The notes beneath the pieces are model-generated. The model saw nothing but the letters and a program-made list of their open reading frames with translations, was not told the origin of the DNA and did not search any database. A stretch of DNA of 64,000 nucleotides from Lentzea albidocapillata. Its GTDB lineage: Bacteria; Actinomycetota; Actinomycetes; Mycobacteriales; Pseudonocardiaceae. Each line of letters begins with the position of its first letter. Positions within the stretch are counted from its first letter, which is position 1. Position numbers and translations under genes: made by a program. Positions 42,086 to 51,022 of this stretch are shown piece after piece. The DNA lies in the NCBI RefSeq assembly GCF_000719115.1, contig NZ_JOEA01000024.1:62001-126000 (forward strand), written 5' to 3'.

Positions 42086-43399
42086 CTAGCGGGGGACGAC
42101 CTTCATCATCAGGTCGTTGGGGTAGGCCGCGTTCGTGAACTTGGTGCGCACGGGCCGGTCGGGGACCAGCCGGTAGCGCGCGCAGACCGTCGCCACCACG
42201 ATGGCGATCTCGGTCAGTGCGAAGTGGTTTCCGATGCACTGGTGGATGCCGCCGCCGAACGGCACGAACGCGCCCTTCGGCAGTTGTTTGACGCGTTCGG
42301 GCGTCCAGCGATCCGGGTCGAAGCGTTCGGGGTCAGGGAAGTTCGCGGGGTCGTAGTGCATCGTGTGCGGGCTGAGGATCACTTCGGTGCCCGGAGGCAG
42401 GACGGCGCCGCCGAGTTCGACCTCCACGGCCGTGCGGCGCATGACGAGCCAGAGCGGGTACTTCCGCAGGACCTCGGTCGCCACCTGGCCGACGTATGTC
42501 AGCTTCGGCACGTCGTCGATCGTCACCGGACGCCCGGCCAGCACCTCGTCGACCTCGGCCACGACCCGCCGTTCCACCTCGGGGTCGGCGGCGATCTCGT
42601 GGAAGATCCAGGCCAGTGCCAGCGCGGTGGTCTCGATGCCCGCCGTCAGCAGCGTGATGACCTCGTCGAAGACCTGCTCGTCGGTCATCGGTTCGCCGGT
42701 CTCGGCATCCCGTGCCATCAGCAACGTCGACAGCAGGTCGCCGTGGTCGGTGTCGTCGCCGCGACGGCTCTCGATGACCTCGTGCACGATCGCGCGCATC
42801 CGGGCGATGGCCTCGTCGAACTCGCGGTTGGCCGGGATGGGCAGCTTCTCGACGAACCCCGGCGAGAGGGCGCGCATGATGCCGTTGCGGATGATCACGA
42901 ACACGGACCGGCGTGCCTCGGCGATCGCCTTCTTGCCGATCTCGGTGGAGAAGAGGGCCTCACCGACGATCGTGACGGCGAGGCCCTGCATGTCGGCCTC
43001 GAGCTGCCTGATGTCGCCAGGACGCCATCCGTCCAGCAGGTCGAGCGTCGCGCGGAGCATGGTGTTCGCGTAACCGGCGATCCGGTCGCGGTGGAACGCC
43101 GGCTGCATCATGCGGCGCTGGCGCTGGTGGAAGGCTCCGTTCGACACGGCGAGCCCGTTGCCGACGAACGGCCGGAACTTGTCGTACATCCGGCCTTTGT
43201 GGAACTTCGGCGCGTCGGTGACCAGCACCTGATGGGTCAACTGCGGGCTGGCGACGAAATAGGTGCGCATCGGCCCGAGATGTACTTCGACGAGATCACC
43301 TTGGTCCCGTAAATTCCCGGTGAATGCGAATCTTTTTCTGAGCATAGGCAGCGAATGCCCGAGAAATGGCAGCCTGCCGGGTGCCACCGGGACGGACAT
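42086..43399 (-). CDS. Cytochrome P450, module B
   Basis: A 437-residue paralogue of the module A P450, clearly the same family but with many substitutions. Seen: LTAGIETTALALAW (I-helix), TEVLRKYP (ExxR) and FVPFGGGIHQCIGNHFA (heme loop). Two ATGs stand in a row at 43402 and 43399; the second is used because AGGAG is five bases before it and its product starts like the paralogue. It is the first gene of a two-gene unit with the exported hydrolase. The substrate is unknown. Confidence 0.92.
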   Translation of the reverse strand: MSVPVAPGRLPFLGHSLPMLRKRFAFTGNLRDQGDLVEVHLGPMRTYFVASPQLTHQVLVTDAPKFHKGRMYDKFRPFVGNGLAVSNGAFHQRQRRMMQPAFHRDRIAGYANTMLRATLDLLDGWRPGDIRQLEADMQGLAVTIVGEALFSTEIGKKAIAEARRSVFVIIRNGIMRALSPGFVEKLPIPANREFDEAIARMRAIVHEVIESRRGDDTDHGDLLSTLLMARDAETGEPMTDEQVFDEVITLLTAGIETTALALAWIFHEIAADPEVERRVVAEVDEVLAGRPVTIDDVPKLTYVGQVATEVLRKYPLWLVMRRTAVEVELGGAVLPPGTEVILSPHTMHYDPANFPDPERFDPDRWTPERVKQLPKGAFVPFGGGIHQCIGNHFALTEIAIVVATVCARYRLVPDRPVRTKFTNAAYPNDLMMKVVPR

Positions 43400-43564
43400 C
43401 ATCGCTCCTCGCGAGGGGGAAAGAGATCGAGCCACCCTATGAGTCGTTCGGTCCAGGGTGACAGTGCCCGATCGGGTGGAGTGCGTTCACACTTGCGGCG
43501 TAGTCGCTCGCACTTTGTGCCTGCGTAAGCTAGTGCATCCGCAACCTGAAGAGGGTGGGTAGTC

Positions 43565-44380
43565 GTGTCCGACGTGCAGAACTGGGTTCCGCAGAGCGTC
43601 GATGTCTCCGTGCCGAGCGCGGCGCGCGTCTACGACTACCTGCTGGGGGGCGCGCACAACTTCGCGGTCGACCGCCTGATGGGCGACAAGGCCGAGCAGA
43701 TGATGCCGAACTCCCGCAGCGCGGCCAGGCTCAACCGGGCCTTCCTGCGCCGCGCGGTGCGCTTCATGACCGAGCAGGGCGTGCGCCAGTTCCTGGACAT
43801 CGGCTCGGGCATCCCGACCGTGGCCAACGTGCACGAGGTCGCGCAGGAGGCGCACCCGTCGTGCCGTGTCATGTACGTGGACCGCGATCCCGTCGCCGTC
43901 GCGCACGGTGAGCTGATCATCGCGGGCAACGAGCGCGTCGGCGTGCTGCAGGCCGACATGCGCGACCCGGACAGCATCCTGAACAGCGGCGAGGTGAACC
44001 GGCTGCTCGACTTCGACCAGCCGATCGGCCTGCTGATGCTGTTCATGGTCCATTGGGTGCCGGACGAGGCGGACCCGCAGAGCCTGCTCAAGCGCTACCG
44101 CGAGGCGCTGCCCAGCGGGAGTTACCTCGCGATCTCGCACATGGCCGGCGACCACGTCAACGACGACGCCCGGTCGGTCACCGACAGGATGGCCAAGGCG
44201 GGCGGTGGTGACGTCGCCTATCGCGACCGCGCCGAGGTCGAGTCGTTCTTCGGGGATTTCGAACTGGTCGAGCCCGGACTCGTCAAATTCGCCGAATGGC
44301 GACCCTCCGGTCCCGGTGACATCTCGGATGATCCAGCGGTGAACAGGATCGCGTTCGCCGGCGTCGGCCGGAAGCCATAG
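43565..44380 (+). CDS. SAM-dependent methyltransferase (PF04672), module B
   Basis: A 271-residue paralogue of the protein at 38069-38887. It has QNWVPQSVDVSVPSAARVYDY, LLGGAHNFAVDR, motif I FLDIGSGIPT, VDRDPVAVAHGE and QADMRDPD. GTG 43565 follows GAAGAGGG as in the other copy, and a TAAGCT box is found at 43526-43531. It is divergent from the P450 gene and probably co-transcribed with, or near, the following GGDEF gene, which has its own box 43 bases upstream of its start. Confidence 0.88.
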   Translation: MSDVQNWVPQSVDVSVPSAARVYDYLLGGAHNFAVDRLMGDKAEQMMPNSRSAARLNRAFLRRAVRFMTEQGVRQFLDIGSGIPTVANVHEVAQEAHPSCRVMYVDRDPVAVAHGELIIAGNERVGVLQADMRDPDSILNSGEVNRLLDFDQPIGLLMLFMVHWVPDEADPQSLLKRYREALPSGSYLAISHMAGDHVNDDARSVTDRMAKAGGGDVAYRDRAEVESFFGDFELVEPGLVKFAEWRPSGPGDISDDPAVNRIAFAGVGRKP

Positions 44381-44440
44381 GATTATCGATGGTGTGATGT
44401 CGATTCACGCGACCGGTTGAGGCGGGGCCGACTCTGCGTG

Positions 44441-44455
44441 GGTAAACTGCCGGAC
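44441..44455 (+). promoter_or_regulatory. Conserved promoter box of the module B GGDEF gene
   Basis: GGTAAACTGCCGGAC begins 43 bases before ATG 44484, the same spacing as the matching box in module A, while surrounding bases differ. Confidence 0.55.
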
Positions 44456-44483
44456 CTCAGAGCCATGCGAGGCGGCCCACCGA

Positions 44484-46604
44484 ATGTCGAAGCCGAGTCG
44501 AATACCAGACGTGACGCCCTCGCCTCAGGACAATGCGAGGGCGCGGACGACACTCGCCCGCAAATGGTCGTATCGCCTGCTCGGAGCAGTCGCGATTCCA
44601 CTGGGCCGGGAAGATCTCGACGAGGAACTGAGCGTCCGGCTGGACGCGTTGTGTTCGATGCTGCACGAAGAGCCGTTCACGACCATCCCGGTCGAGGCGG
44701 CGGGCGCCGACCTGGCGGCGCTGGGCCATCTGGGCCGGTTCGGGCTGCGGTGCACCACCGAGGTCCTCGGCAAGGGCCTGCTCGCGCTGCCGGAGTTCCA
44801 GCCCGTCGAGCGGTACGCGGAACGGATCGCGCTCGCGATGGGCGCGCTCGGCGCCGGTTTCACCGCGGCGAACTCGGAATCCGTGCTCGCGCAGCAGGAG
44901 AGCATGCAGCGGTCGTTGCTCAAGGCGGTCCGCGACGCGAACTGGAACCTCAAGGAGAGCCAGGCCCGCTTCAACGAGGTCGTCACGTCGTCCACCAACG
45001 GCGTGCTGATCGTCGACCTCGAGGGCCGGCTGCTCCAGGTGAACGCGGCCACCGGCCAGATTCTCGGGCGCACCTCCGACGAGCTCACCGGCATGCCGCT
45101 GCTCGACCTGATCGAACCCGACTTCACCGAGATGCTGCGCGAGGCGATGACCGACCTCGCCGCCGGCACCATCGAGCGCTTCCGGCAGTCGCAACGGTTG
45201 CTGCGCGAGGACGGCGAGTCCGCGCCGGTGACGCTGACCGCGTCACTGCTGCGCGGTGCCGACGACCAGCCGATGCACTTCGTCGTCGTGGTCGAGGACG
45301 GCACCGAACTGGCGCTGCTGCAGAGCGAGCTCAAGCGGCAGTCGTTGCACGACCCGCTGACCGGGCTGCCGAACCGCCAGTTCTTCACCACCCAGCTGGA
45401 GATCGCGCTGCGCAAGGCCGATCCCGAGCACGGCATCACCGTCCTCCACCTCGACCTCGATGCGTTCGGCATGCTGCGCGACAGCTTCGGCGGCCGGGTC
45501 GTCGAGCGGTACCTGCAGCACGTGAGCGGCCGGCTGAAGACGTTGCTGGCGGGCGAGAAGGTCATGATCGCCCGGTTCGGCGGCGACGAGTTCGGCGTCC
45601 TGCTGGAGAACACGGCGACGACGCCGGGCATCGACGCGATCATGAAGAGCATCAACGACGACCTCATGCTCGAACCGACCTTTGTGGACGGTCACGGGCT
45701 GTCGGCGTCGATGAGCGCCGGCGTCGTGCACCGGCCGGGCACCGACGAGGAACCGCTCGACGTGCTGCGCTCGGCGGAACGGTCCTTGCGCCGTGCCAAG
45801 AAGGGCAGGCGCGGGCAGTGGGACCTGTTCCACGCCGGCCAGGACGCCGAGGAGCGCCGGGACGACGCGCTGGCCGTGGAGATGCCGGCCGCGTGGGAGA
45901 ACGGCGAGATCACCGTGCGGTACCGGCCGGTCGTGCGGCTCGCGGACGGCGAGGACAGCGGTGTCGAGGCAGAGTTCCACTGGGACAGACCGGAATCCGG
46001 CGCGCTCGGCCACGGCCGGTGCGCGGACCTGGCCGAACAGACCGGCTTGATCCTGCCGCTCGGCGGATGGCTGCTGAAGGTCGCCGGCGGTCAGTCGGCG
46101 TGGTGGCGGCAGCGCGGGCAGCTGGACAGGACGCTGGCCGTGCGGCTCACCGCGCACCAATCGTCCGACGCGGACCTGGTCTCGCGGGTCGTGGAGGTGC
46201 TCGACCAGATCGGGGTGCCCGCCGGGAAGCTGATGATCAGCATGCCCGGTGGCGTGCTGTCCGTGGCCGACGCGGCGGACAACCTCGTGGTGCTGTCCCG
46301 CATGGGCGTGCTGACGGCGATCGACGACTTCGGGATGGCGCCGCTCGACTTCGGGCTGCTCGCGTCCGAGTTGCCGGTGCAGGCGGTGCGGGTGGCGCCC
46401 GGCCTGGTGGCGAGCCGGTCCCCGTACGTGGCGGCGCTGCTGCCGTTGTTGCGGGAGCGGGGTGTGGCGGTCGCCGTGGAGGGGATCGGCAGCGCCGAGC
46501 AGGCCGAGTGGTGGCGTGCCGCCGGAGCCGGCTTCGCGACCGGCGACCACTTCGGGGTGGCGCGGGAGCCGGGCGAGTTCCTGCAGACCTTGGAACTCCG
46601 GTGA
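44484..46604 (+). CDS. PAS-GGDEF-EAL signalling protein, module B
   Basis: A 706-residue paralogue of the module A protein with the same layout. The GGDEF motif is intact (RFGGDEFG, about residue 364), with LTGLPNRQFF upstream and no RxxD inhibitory site in front of it. The EAL half is more decayed: VEAEFHW replaces EAL-x-RW, the LxLTE region reads LMISMPGG, DDFG is kept and the late EGIE region reads VEGIGSAEQ. It should act as a diguanylate cyclase with an EAL domain that binds but does not cleave cyclic-di-GMP; this is inference. Confidence 0.87.
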   Translation: MSKPSRIPDVTPSPQDNARARTTLARKWSYRLLGAVAIPLGREDLDEELSVRLDALCSMLHEEPFTTIPVEAAGADLAALGHLGRFGLRCTTEVLGKGLLALPEFQPVERYAERIALAMGALGAGFTAANSESVLAQQESMQRSLLKAVRDANWNLKESQARFNEVVTSSTNGVLIVDLEGRLLQVNAATGQILGRTSDELTGMPLLDLIEPDFTEMLREAMTDLAAGTIERFRQSQRLLREDGESAPVTLTASLLRGADDQPMHFVVVVEDGTELALLQSELKRQSLHDPLTGLPNRQFFTTQLEIALRKADPEHGITVLHLDLDAFGMLRDSFGGRVVERYLQHVSGRLKTLLAGEKVMIARFGGDEFGVLLENTATTPGIDAIMKSINDDLMLEPTFVDGHGLSASMSAGVVHRPGTDEEPLDVLRSAERSLRRAKKGRRGQWDLFHAGQDAEERRDDALAVEMPAAWENGEITVRYRPVVRLADGEDSGVEAEFHWDRPESGALGHGRCADLAEQTGLILPLGGWLLKVAGGQSAWWRQRGQLDRTLAVRLTAHQSSDADLVSRVVEVLDQIGVPAGKLMISMPGGVLSVADAADNLVVLSRMGVLTAIDDFGMAPLDFGLLASELPVQAVRVAPGLVASRSPYVAALLPLLRERGVAVAVEGIGSAEQAEWWRAAGAGFATGDHFGVAREPGEFLQTLELR

Positions 46605-46646
46605 CCGGACGGGGTCGGGGTCACGTCCGGCCACCGGAGAAGTTTT

Positions 46647-47594
46647 CTAGCCGGTGAACTTCGCCAGCGCCTTGGTGAACTCGTAGGTCTGCTGGTTGAT
46701 GCCACTGCACGAGGAGCTCATCGCCCCGCAGTTGCCGCGGTCCCGGTTGACGGCCCAGAACGACACGCGTGCCAGGTGCTTGGAGTTCGCCCACGTCACG
46801 ATGTCGCGGAAGTTCTGCGGGGTGACGGTCTCGCCGGTGTCGGTCTTGCCGTTCATCGACGACAGCCCGCTGCGCCGGTACGCCGCGTCGTCGGTGAGGC
46901 CGTACGTCGACTTGACGTGGTTCTTCAGGCCGTCGACGGCGCTCTTGGTGAGGGCGAACATGTCACCGCCGCTGCCCCAGTCGAACGGCATGACGGCCCA
47001 CGTGTCGATCGGCGCGCCGAGTTCCTTGGCCCGCGTGATCAGGCGCTTGCCCCAGGAGTTCGGGCCGGTGCGGTCGGTCGGCATGGTGATGACCGTCTTC
47101 ACGCTCGGGTTGTTCTGCTTGATGATCTTCAGCGCGCCGAGCACGCGGTCCTGCGTGGTGTTGTTCTCGAACTCGGCGGCCTCGATGTCGATGTCGATCG
47201 CCTTGAGTGCGTAGGCGTCGATCACCTTCTGGTAGGCGCCGGCGAGCGCGGCCGGTGAGCCGCAGAACTGGCCGAGTTTGTTGCCGGACCAGCCGCCGAT
47301 CGACGGCACCGCGTCACCGCCCGCCGCGCGGATCGAGTTGATCAGGGTCCGGTCCGAGCCGGTCAGCGAACGGGAGCCGTCCCACTTCGGGTTGCACGTG
47401 CCGTCGCTGAGGATGAACGCGAGGGTGAACGACCTGATGCCCGTCTGCTGCATCACCGTGGCGGGGTTGGGCCGGCCACCCCACTGGTAGAGGTAGGGCG
47501 CCGCGAGCACGGGGTTGACGGCCGCCTGTGCGGTCGTGGGCAGCATGATCGCCGCGCAGGTGGCAGCGACAGCGCCGACGAGGAACCGCTTCAT
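46647..47594 (-). CDS. Secreted GH18 chitinase
   Basis: A 315-residue glycoside hydrolase. The signal peptide MKRFLVGAVAATCAAIMLPT is cleaved near TAQA-AV. The GH18 catalytic motif D-x-D-x-E appears as AIDIDIEAAEF near residue 136, with SIGGWSG upstream and MPFDWGSGGD as the substrate Tyr/Asp strand. There is no chitin-binding module. This is the ChiD-like short bacterial chitinase type. ATG 47594 follows TTGGAGGAC; the longer frame to 47648 is not used. A DasR-like operator lies in its promoter, so chitin-derived amino sugars should induce it. Confidence 0.88.
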   Translation of the reverse strand: MKRFLVGAVAATCAAIMLPTTAQAAVNPVLAAPYLYQWGGRPNPATVMQQTGIRSFTLAFILSDGTCNPKWDGSRSLTGSDRTLINSIRAAGGDAVPSIGGWSGNKLGQFCGSPAALAGAYQKVIDAYALKAIDIDIEAAEFENNTTQDRVLGALKIIKQNNPSVKTVITMPTDRTGPNSWGKRLITRAKELGAPIDTWAVMPFDWGSGGDMFALTKSAVDGLKNHVKSTYGLTDDAAYRRSGLSSMNGKTDTGETVTPQNFRDIVTWANSKHLARVSFWAVNRDRGNCGAMSSSCSGINQQTYEFTKALAKFTG

Positions 47595-47662
47595 CAGTCC
47601 TCCAAGACTGCTCGGTCCAGGGCGGCGGAGCTGCGGTGAGGGGCTCACAACGTCTTCAAAAA

Positions 47663-47674
47663 TGGACTAGACCA
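47663..47674 (-). promoter_or_regulatory. DasR-responsive element (dre) of the chitinase gene
   Basis: On the minus strand TGGTCTAGTCCA differs at one base from the dre core TGGTCTAGACCA. TTGACA (47683-47688 on the minus strand) is the -35 box, so the operator overlaps the -10 region. Confidence 0.6.
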
Positions 47675-47758
47675 CCACTATCTGTCAAGAAGGTAGACGA
47701 AATCGGCCGTGGTTCGCCCGGCGCCGTTTCGCCCCTGGTCGGGCGGCCTTTGACGATC

Positions 47759-47781
47759 TTGTCGGTGCCGCATGGTGCAAT
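47759..47781 (+). promoter_or_regulatory. PafBC/RecA-independent damage-type promoter of adnA
   Basis: TTGTCGGTG (47759-47767), exactly eight bases, then TGCAAT (47776-47781), six bases before GTG 47788. The -35 box is a perfect match to TTGTCRGTG; the -10 differs from TANNNT at one position. Confidence 0.65.
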
Positions 47782-47787
47782 CGAGTC

Positions 47788-50700
47788 GTGGCACTTCCAC
47801 CGCAGCTGGTCCGCCGAAGGCCGGAGACGCGCCCGCGTCCCCGGTGGGACGCCGCTGCCCAGCGGGTCTTCTCCCGCGAGGGCTTCGTCCGGGTGCTCGG
47901 CGGCCCCGGCACCGGCAAGACGACGCTGCTCGCCGAGCTGGCCACGCACGTCGTGCTGGAACACGGGGCAGATCCCGAGAACGTGCTTGTGCTGACGGCG
48001 AACAGACGCGCGTCGGTGGCGTTGCGCGCGCAGATCACGCAGTTGCTGACGGGGCGGCTGTCGGCGATCCGCGAGCCGTTGGTGCGGACCGTGCACTCCT
48101 ATGCGTTCGCCGTGCTGCGCAACCAGGCGGTGCTGCTGGGCGAGCCGCCGCCGCGGTTGCTGTCCGGCCCGGACCAGGACGCGATGGTGCGCGAACTGCT
48201 CGCCGGCGACGTGGAGCTGGGCGCGTTGAAGTGGCCGGAGCGGTTGCGGGCGGCGCTGGAGCTGCCGGGGTTCACGCACGAGCTGCGGGATCTGCTGCTG
48301 CGCGCGGCGGAGCGCGGGCTCGGGCCGGAAGACCTGATCGAGCTCGGCGAACAGCACGGGCGCGACGAGTGGGTGGCGGCCGGGCGGTTCGGGGCGCAGT
48401 ACGAGGCGGTGAACCTGTTGTCCGGGCTGGACTCCGCGACGGCGTACGCCCCCGCCTACGACGCGGCCGAGCTCGTGTCGTCGGCCTACGCGGCGTTCGT
48501 GAACGACGAGGACCTGCTGTTCGCCGAACGGCGGCGCGTGCGGTACCTGCTGGTCGACGACGCGCAGCACCTTGATCCGATGCAGTACTCGCTGATCCGC
48601 TCGCTCGGGTCGGGAGCCGCGCGGTTCGTGCTGGCCGGTGATCCGGACCAGGCGATCTTCACGTTCCGCGGTGCCGATCCGGAGATCCTGCGGGACGCCG
48701 ACGGCGAGACCGTCGTGCTGCGGCAGTCGCACCGGATGATGCCCGAGGTCCGGGACGCGGTGGCCAGGCTGGCGGCCCGCTTGCCCGGTGCTTCTCCCGC
48801 GCGCATGGTCGATCCGGTCGACGGCGAGGGCTCCGTGCAGGTGCGGTTGCTCGCGTCGTCCGCGCAGGAGGCGACGTGGGTGGCGGACCAGCTGCGGCGT
48901 TCGCACCTGGCCGACGAGGTGCCGTGGTCGCAGATGGCCGTGGTGGTGCGGTCGGCCACGTTGTCCCTGCCGGTGCTGCAACGGGCTCTGCTCGCCGCCG
49001 GTGTGCCGGTGTCCGTCGCGTCGGACGAGCTGCCGTTGGCGCAGCAGCCGTCCGTGCGTCCGTTGCTCGCTCTCGTCCGTGCCGCCGCCTCGCCGGGTTC
49101 GTTGGACGAGGACACGGCGGCGATGCTGCTGTCGTCCTCGTACGGTGGCGCGGATCCGTTGGCGCTGCGGCGGTTGCGGCGTGGTCTGCGGCGCCTGGAG
49201 ATGGCCGCGGGCGGGGACAGGCCGAGTGGCGACCTGCTCGTCGAGGTCGTGGAGAGCGGGGACAGGCTGGCCGCTTTGGAGGACGCGGAGTCGTTGCCGG
49301 CGCGGCGGATCGGGCACCTGCTGTCGTTGGCGCGCAAGGCGATCGAGGCCGGGAAGTCCGTCGAGGTCGTGCTGTGGGACCTGTGGACGGCGACAGGTCT
49401 GCAGGAGCGCTGGGTGGCGCAGTCGGCCCGGCGCGGGCTGCTCGGCATGCAGGCGGACCGCGATCTCGACGCGATCGTGGCGTTGTTCGAGGCGGCCGCG
49501 AAGTACGTCGACCGGTTGCCGGGTTCGGGTGTCGCCGGGTTCGCGGACTACCTGGAGTCGCAACGGATCGTCGGCGACACGCTGGCCGCCTCGGCCCCGA
49601 CCGGGGAGGCGGTGTCCGTGCTGACGGCCCACTCGGCCGCCGGGCGCGAGTGGGAGGTCGTCGCGGTGCCCGGCGTCCAGGAGGGCAGCTGGCCGGATCT
49701 GCGGCTGCGCGGCACGGTGCTGGGCGTCGAACGCATGGTGGACGTGCTGGCCGGGATGGAGCCCTCGGTGTCGGCGGTGGCGCCGATCCTGGCCGAGGAA
49801 CGCCGGTTGCTGCTCGTCGCCGCTTCCCGTGCGCGGTCGAAGCTGCTGATCAGTGCCGTGCGGGGGGAGGACGAGCAGCCGTCGCGGTTCCTCGACGAGA
49901 TCGAGTCGTCCGCTGAGGACGAACGGAAGCTGCACCGGCCGCAGCGCGGTCTGGTGCTGGGCGAACTGGTCGGCGAGCTGCGCCGCGTCGTGTGCTCGGA
50001 CTCCGAGGGCCCTGATCGGCGTTCGCGTGCCGCCGAGCAGCTGGCCCGGCTGGTCGAGGCGGGTGTGCCCGGTGCGCACCCGGAGTCCTGGTACGGCCTG
50101 GCCGAAGTGTCCATCGACGCTCCACTGTGGACCGAAGAGCAGAAGGTCAGCGTGACGCCGTCGACCATCGAGGTGATCACGAAGTGCCCGTTGCGCTGGG
50201 TCGTCGAGCGGCACGGCGGGCAGGACCCGGCGGAGCTCGCCTCGGTGACGGGCACGCTGGTCCACGCACTGGCGCAGGCGGCGTCGTCCGGTGCGGACGC
50301 GCAGCAGCTCAGGGTGAAACTCGACGAGGCGTGGGCCGCGGTGGACGCCGGTGCCCCGTGGTTCTCCCGCCGCGAACGCCTGCGGGTGGAGAAGATGCTC
50401 GACACGTTCCTCGCGTGGCTGGCCATGAGCCGCAGCCAGCTCACGCAGGTCGCGGTCGAGGAGGAGATGGTCGTCGACGTGCCGAAACGCGACGGCGGGC
50501 CGTGGCTGCAGGTCAGGGGCCGGGTCGACCGTCTCGAACAGGACGAGGACGGCCGCCCCGTGGTGATCGACCTCAAGACCGGCAAGAGCCCGGTGTCGCG
50601 CGAGGCCTCGCAGGAACACCCGCAGCTGGCCGTCTACCAGCTCGCGTCGTCGCTGGGCGGCTTCACCCACATCGGACTCGGAACCGAGCCAGGCGGTGCC

Positions 50701-50925
50701 CGCCTGCTCTACGTGGCGAAGGAGGACAAGACGACAGGAGCCGTCGAACGTACCCAGGCACCGCTGGACGAGCAGGGCGTGCAGGCGTGGCTGGAGGTCG
50801 TGCAGGGTGCCGCGGAGTCCGTGCTCGGGCCGAACTACACGGCGCGGGAGAACGCGGACTGCGACCGCTGCCCGGCCCGCACGACGTGCCCGGTCCACCC
50901 GTCCGGCCGGCAGGTCAGCGAGTAA
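47788..50925 (+). CDS. adnA: AdnA subunit of the AdnAB helicase-nuclease
   Basis: A 1045-residue UvrD-like protein. Walker A is GGPGTGKTT near residue 38; motif II is LLVDDAQHLDP near 253, with GDPDQAIFTFRG and RQSHRM following. The C-terminal RecB-like nuclease has GRVDRL and VIDLKTGKSP near 925. An iron-sulfur set consists of the Cys in ITKCPLRW and CDRCPARTTCPVHP near the end. With AdnB it resects double-strand breaks. Length equals that of mycobacterial AdnA (Rv3202c). A damage-type promoter lies directly upstream. Confidence 0.93.
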   Translation: MALPPQLVRRRPETRPRPRWDAAAQRVFSREGFVRVLGGPGTGKTTLLAELATHVVLEHGADPENVLVLTANRRASVALRAQITQLLTGRLSAIREPLVRTVHSYAFAVLRNQAVLLGEPPPRLLSGPDQDAMVRELLAGDVELGALKWPERLRAALELPGFTHELRDLLLRAAERGLGPEDLIELGEQHGRDEWVAAGRFGAQYEAVNLLSGLDSATAYAPAYDAAELVSSAYAAFVNDEDLLFAERRRVRYLLVDDAQHLDPMQYSLIRSLGSGAARFVLAGDPDQAIFTFRGADPEILRDADGETVVLRQSHRMMPEVRDAVARLAARLPGASPARMVDPVDGEGSVQVRLLASSAQEATWVADQLRRSHLADEVPWSQMAVVVRSATLSLPVLQRALLAAGVPVSVASDELPLAQQPSVRPLLALVRAAASPGSLDEDTAAMLLSSSYGGADPLALRRLRRGLRRLEMAAGGDRPSGDLLVEVVESGDRLAALEDAESLPARRIGHLLSLARKAIEAGKSVEVVLWDLWTATGLQERWVAQSARRGLLGMQADRDLDAIVALFEAAAKYVDRLPGSGVAGFADYLESQRIVGDTLAASAPTGEAVSVLTAHSAAGREWEVVAVPGVQEGSWPDLRLRGTVLGVERMVDVLAGMEPSVSAVAPILAEERRLLLVAASRARSKLLISAVRGEDEQPSRFLDEIESSAEDERKLHRPQRGLVLGELVGELRRVVCSDSEGPDRRSRAAEQLARLVEAGVPGAHPESWYGLAEVSIDAPLWTEEQKVSVTPSTIEVITKCPLRWVVERHGGQDPAELASVTGTLVHALAQAASSGADAQQLRVKLDEAWAAVDAGAPWFSRRERLRVEKMLDTFLAWLAMSRSQLTQVAVEEEMVVDVPKRDGGPWLQVRGRVDRLEQDEDGRPVVIDLKTGKSPVSREASQEHPQLAVYQLASSLGGFTHIGLGTEPGGARLLYVAKEDKTTGAVERTQAPLDEQGVQAWLEVVQGAAESVLGPNYTARENADCDRCPARTTCPVHPSGRQVSE

Positions 50926-51022
50926 GTACTGTCGACCTGCGTGTTTCATGCGTTCGAACTGTCGGCGAACACACCGTCCCGGGTGGTGCGGACGCGTCCG
51001 GCCCGGGTAGGAAGATGTACTG

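Larger units (their letters stand above)
35570..46604. repeat. Tandem duplication of a four-gene module
   Basis: Module A (35570-41074) and module B (41067-46604) carry the same four genes in the same order and orientation: exported hydrolase (minus), P450 (minus), SAM methyltransferase (plus) and PAS-GGDEF-EAL protein (plus). The P450-hydrolase gap is 17 bases in both. The modules meet where the stop of the first GGDEF gene overlaps the stop of the second hydrolase gene by eight bases. The proteins clearly differ between copies, so the duplication is old. Confidence 0.9.

Noticed and set aside
35570..46604. The duplicated module as an assembly artefact
   Set aside because: The two copies differ throughout at protein and DNA level and have distinct spacers, so they are true paralogues.
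50952..50970. LexA/SOS box before adnB (TCGAAC...)
   Set aside because: The left half fits TCGAAC but the right half reads GGCGAA instead of GTTCGA.
50938..51000. A second damage-type promoter before adnB
   Set aside because: CTGTCGGCG resembles the -35 box, but eight bases later there is GTCCCG, not TANNNT.
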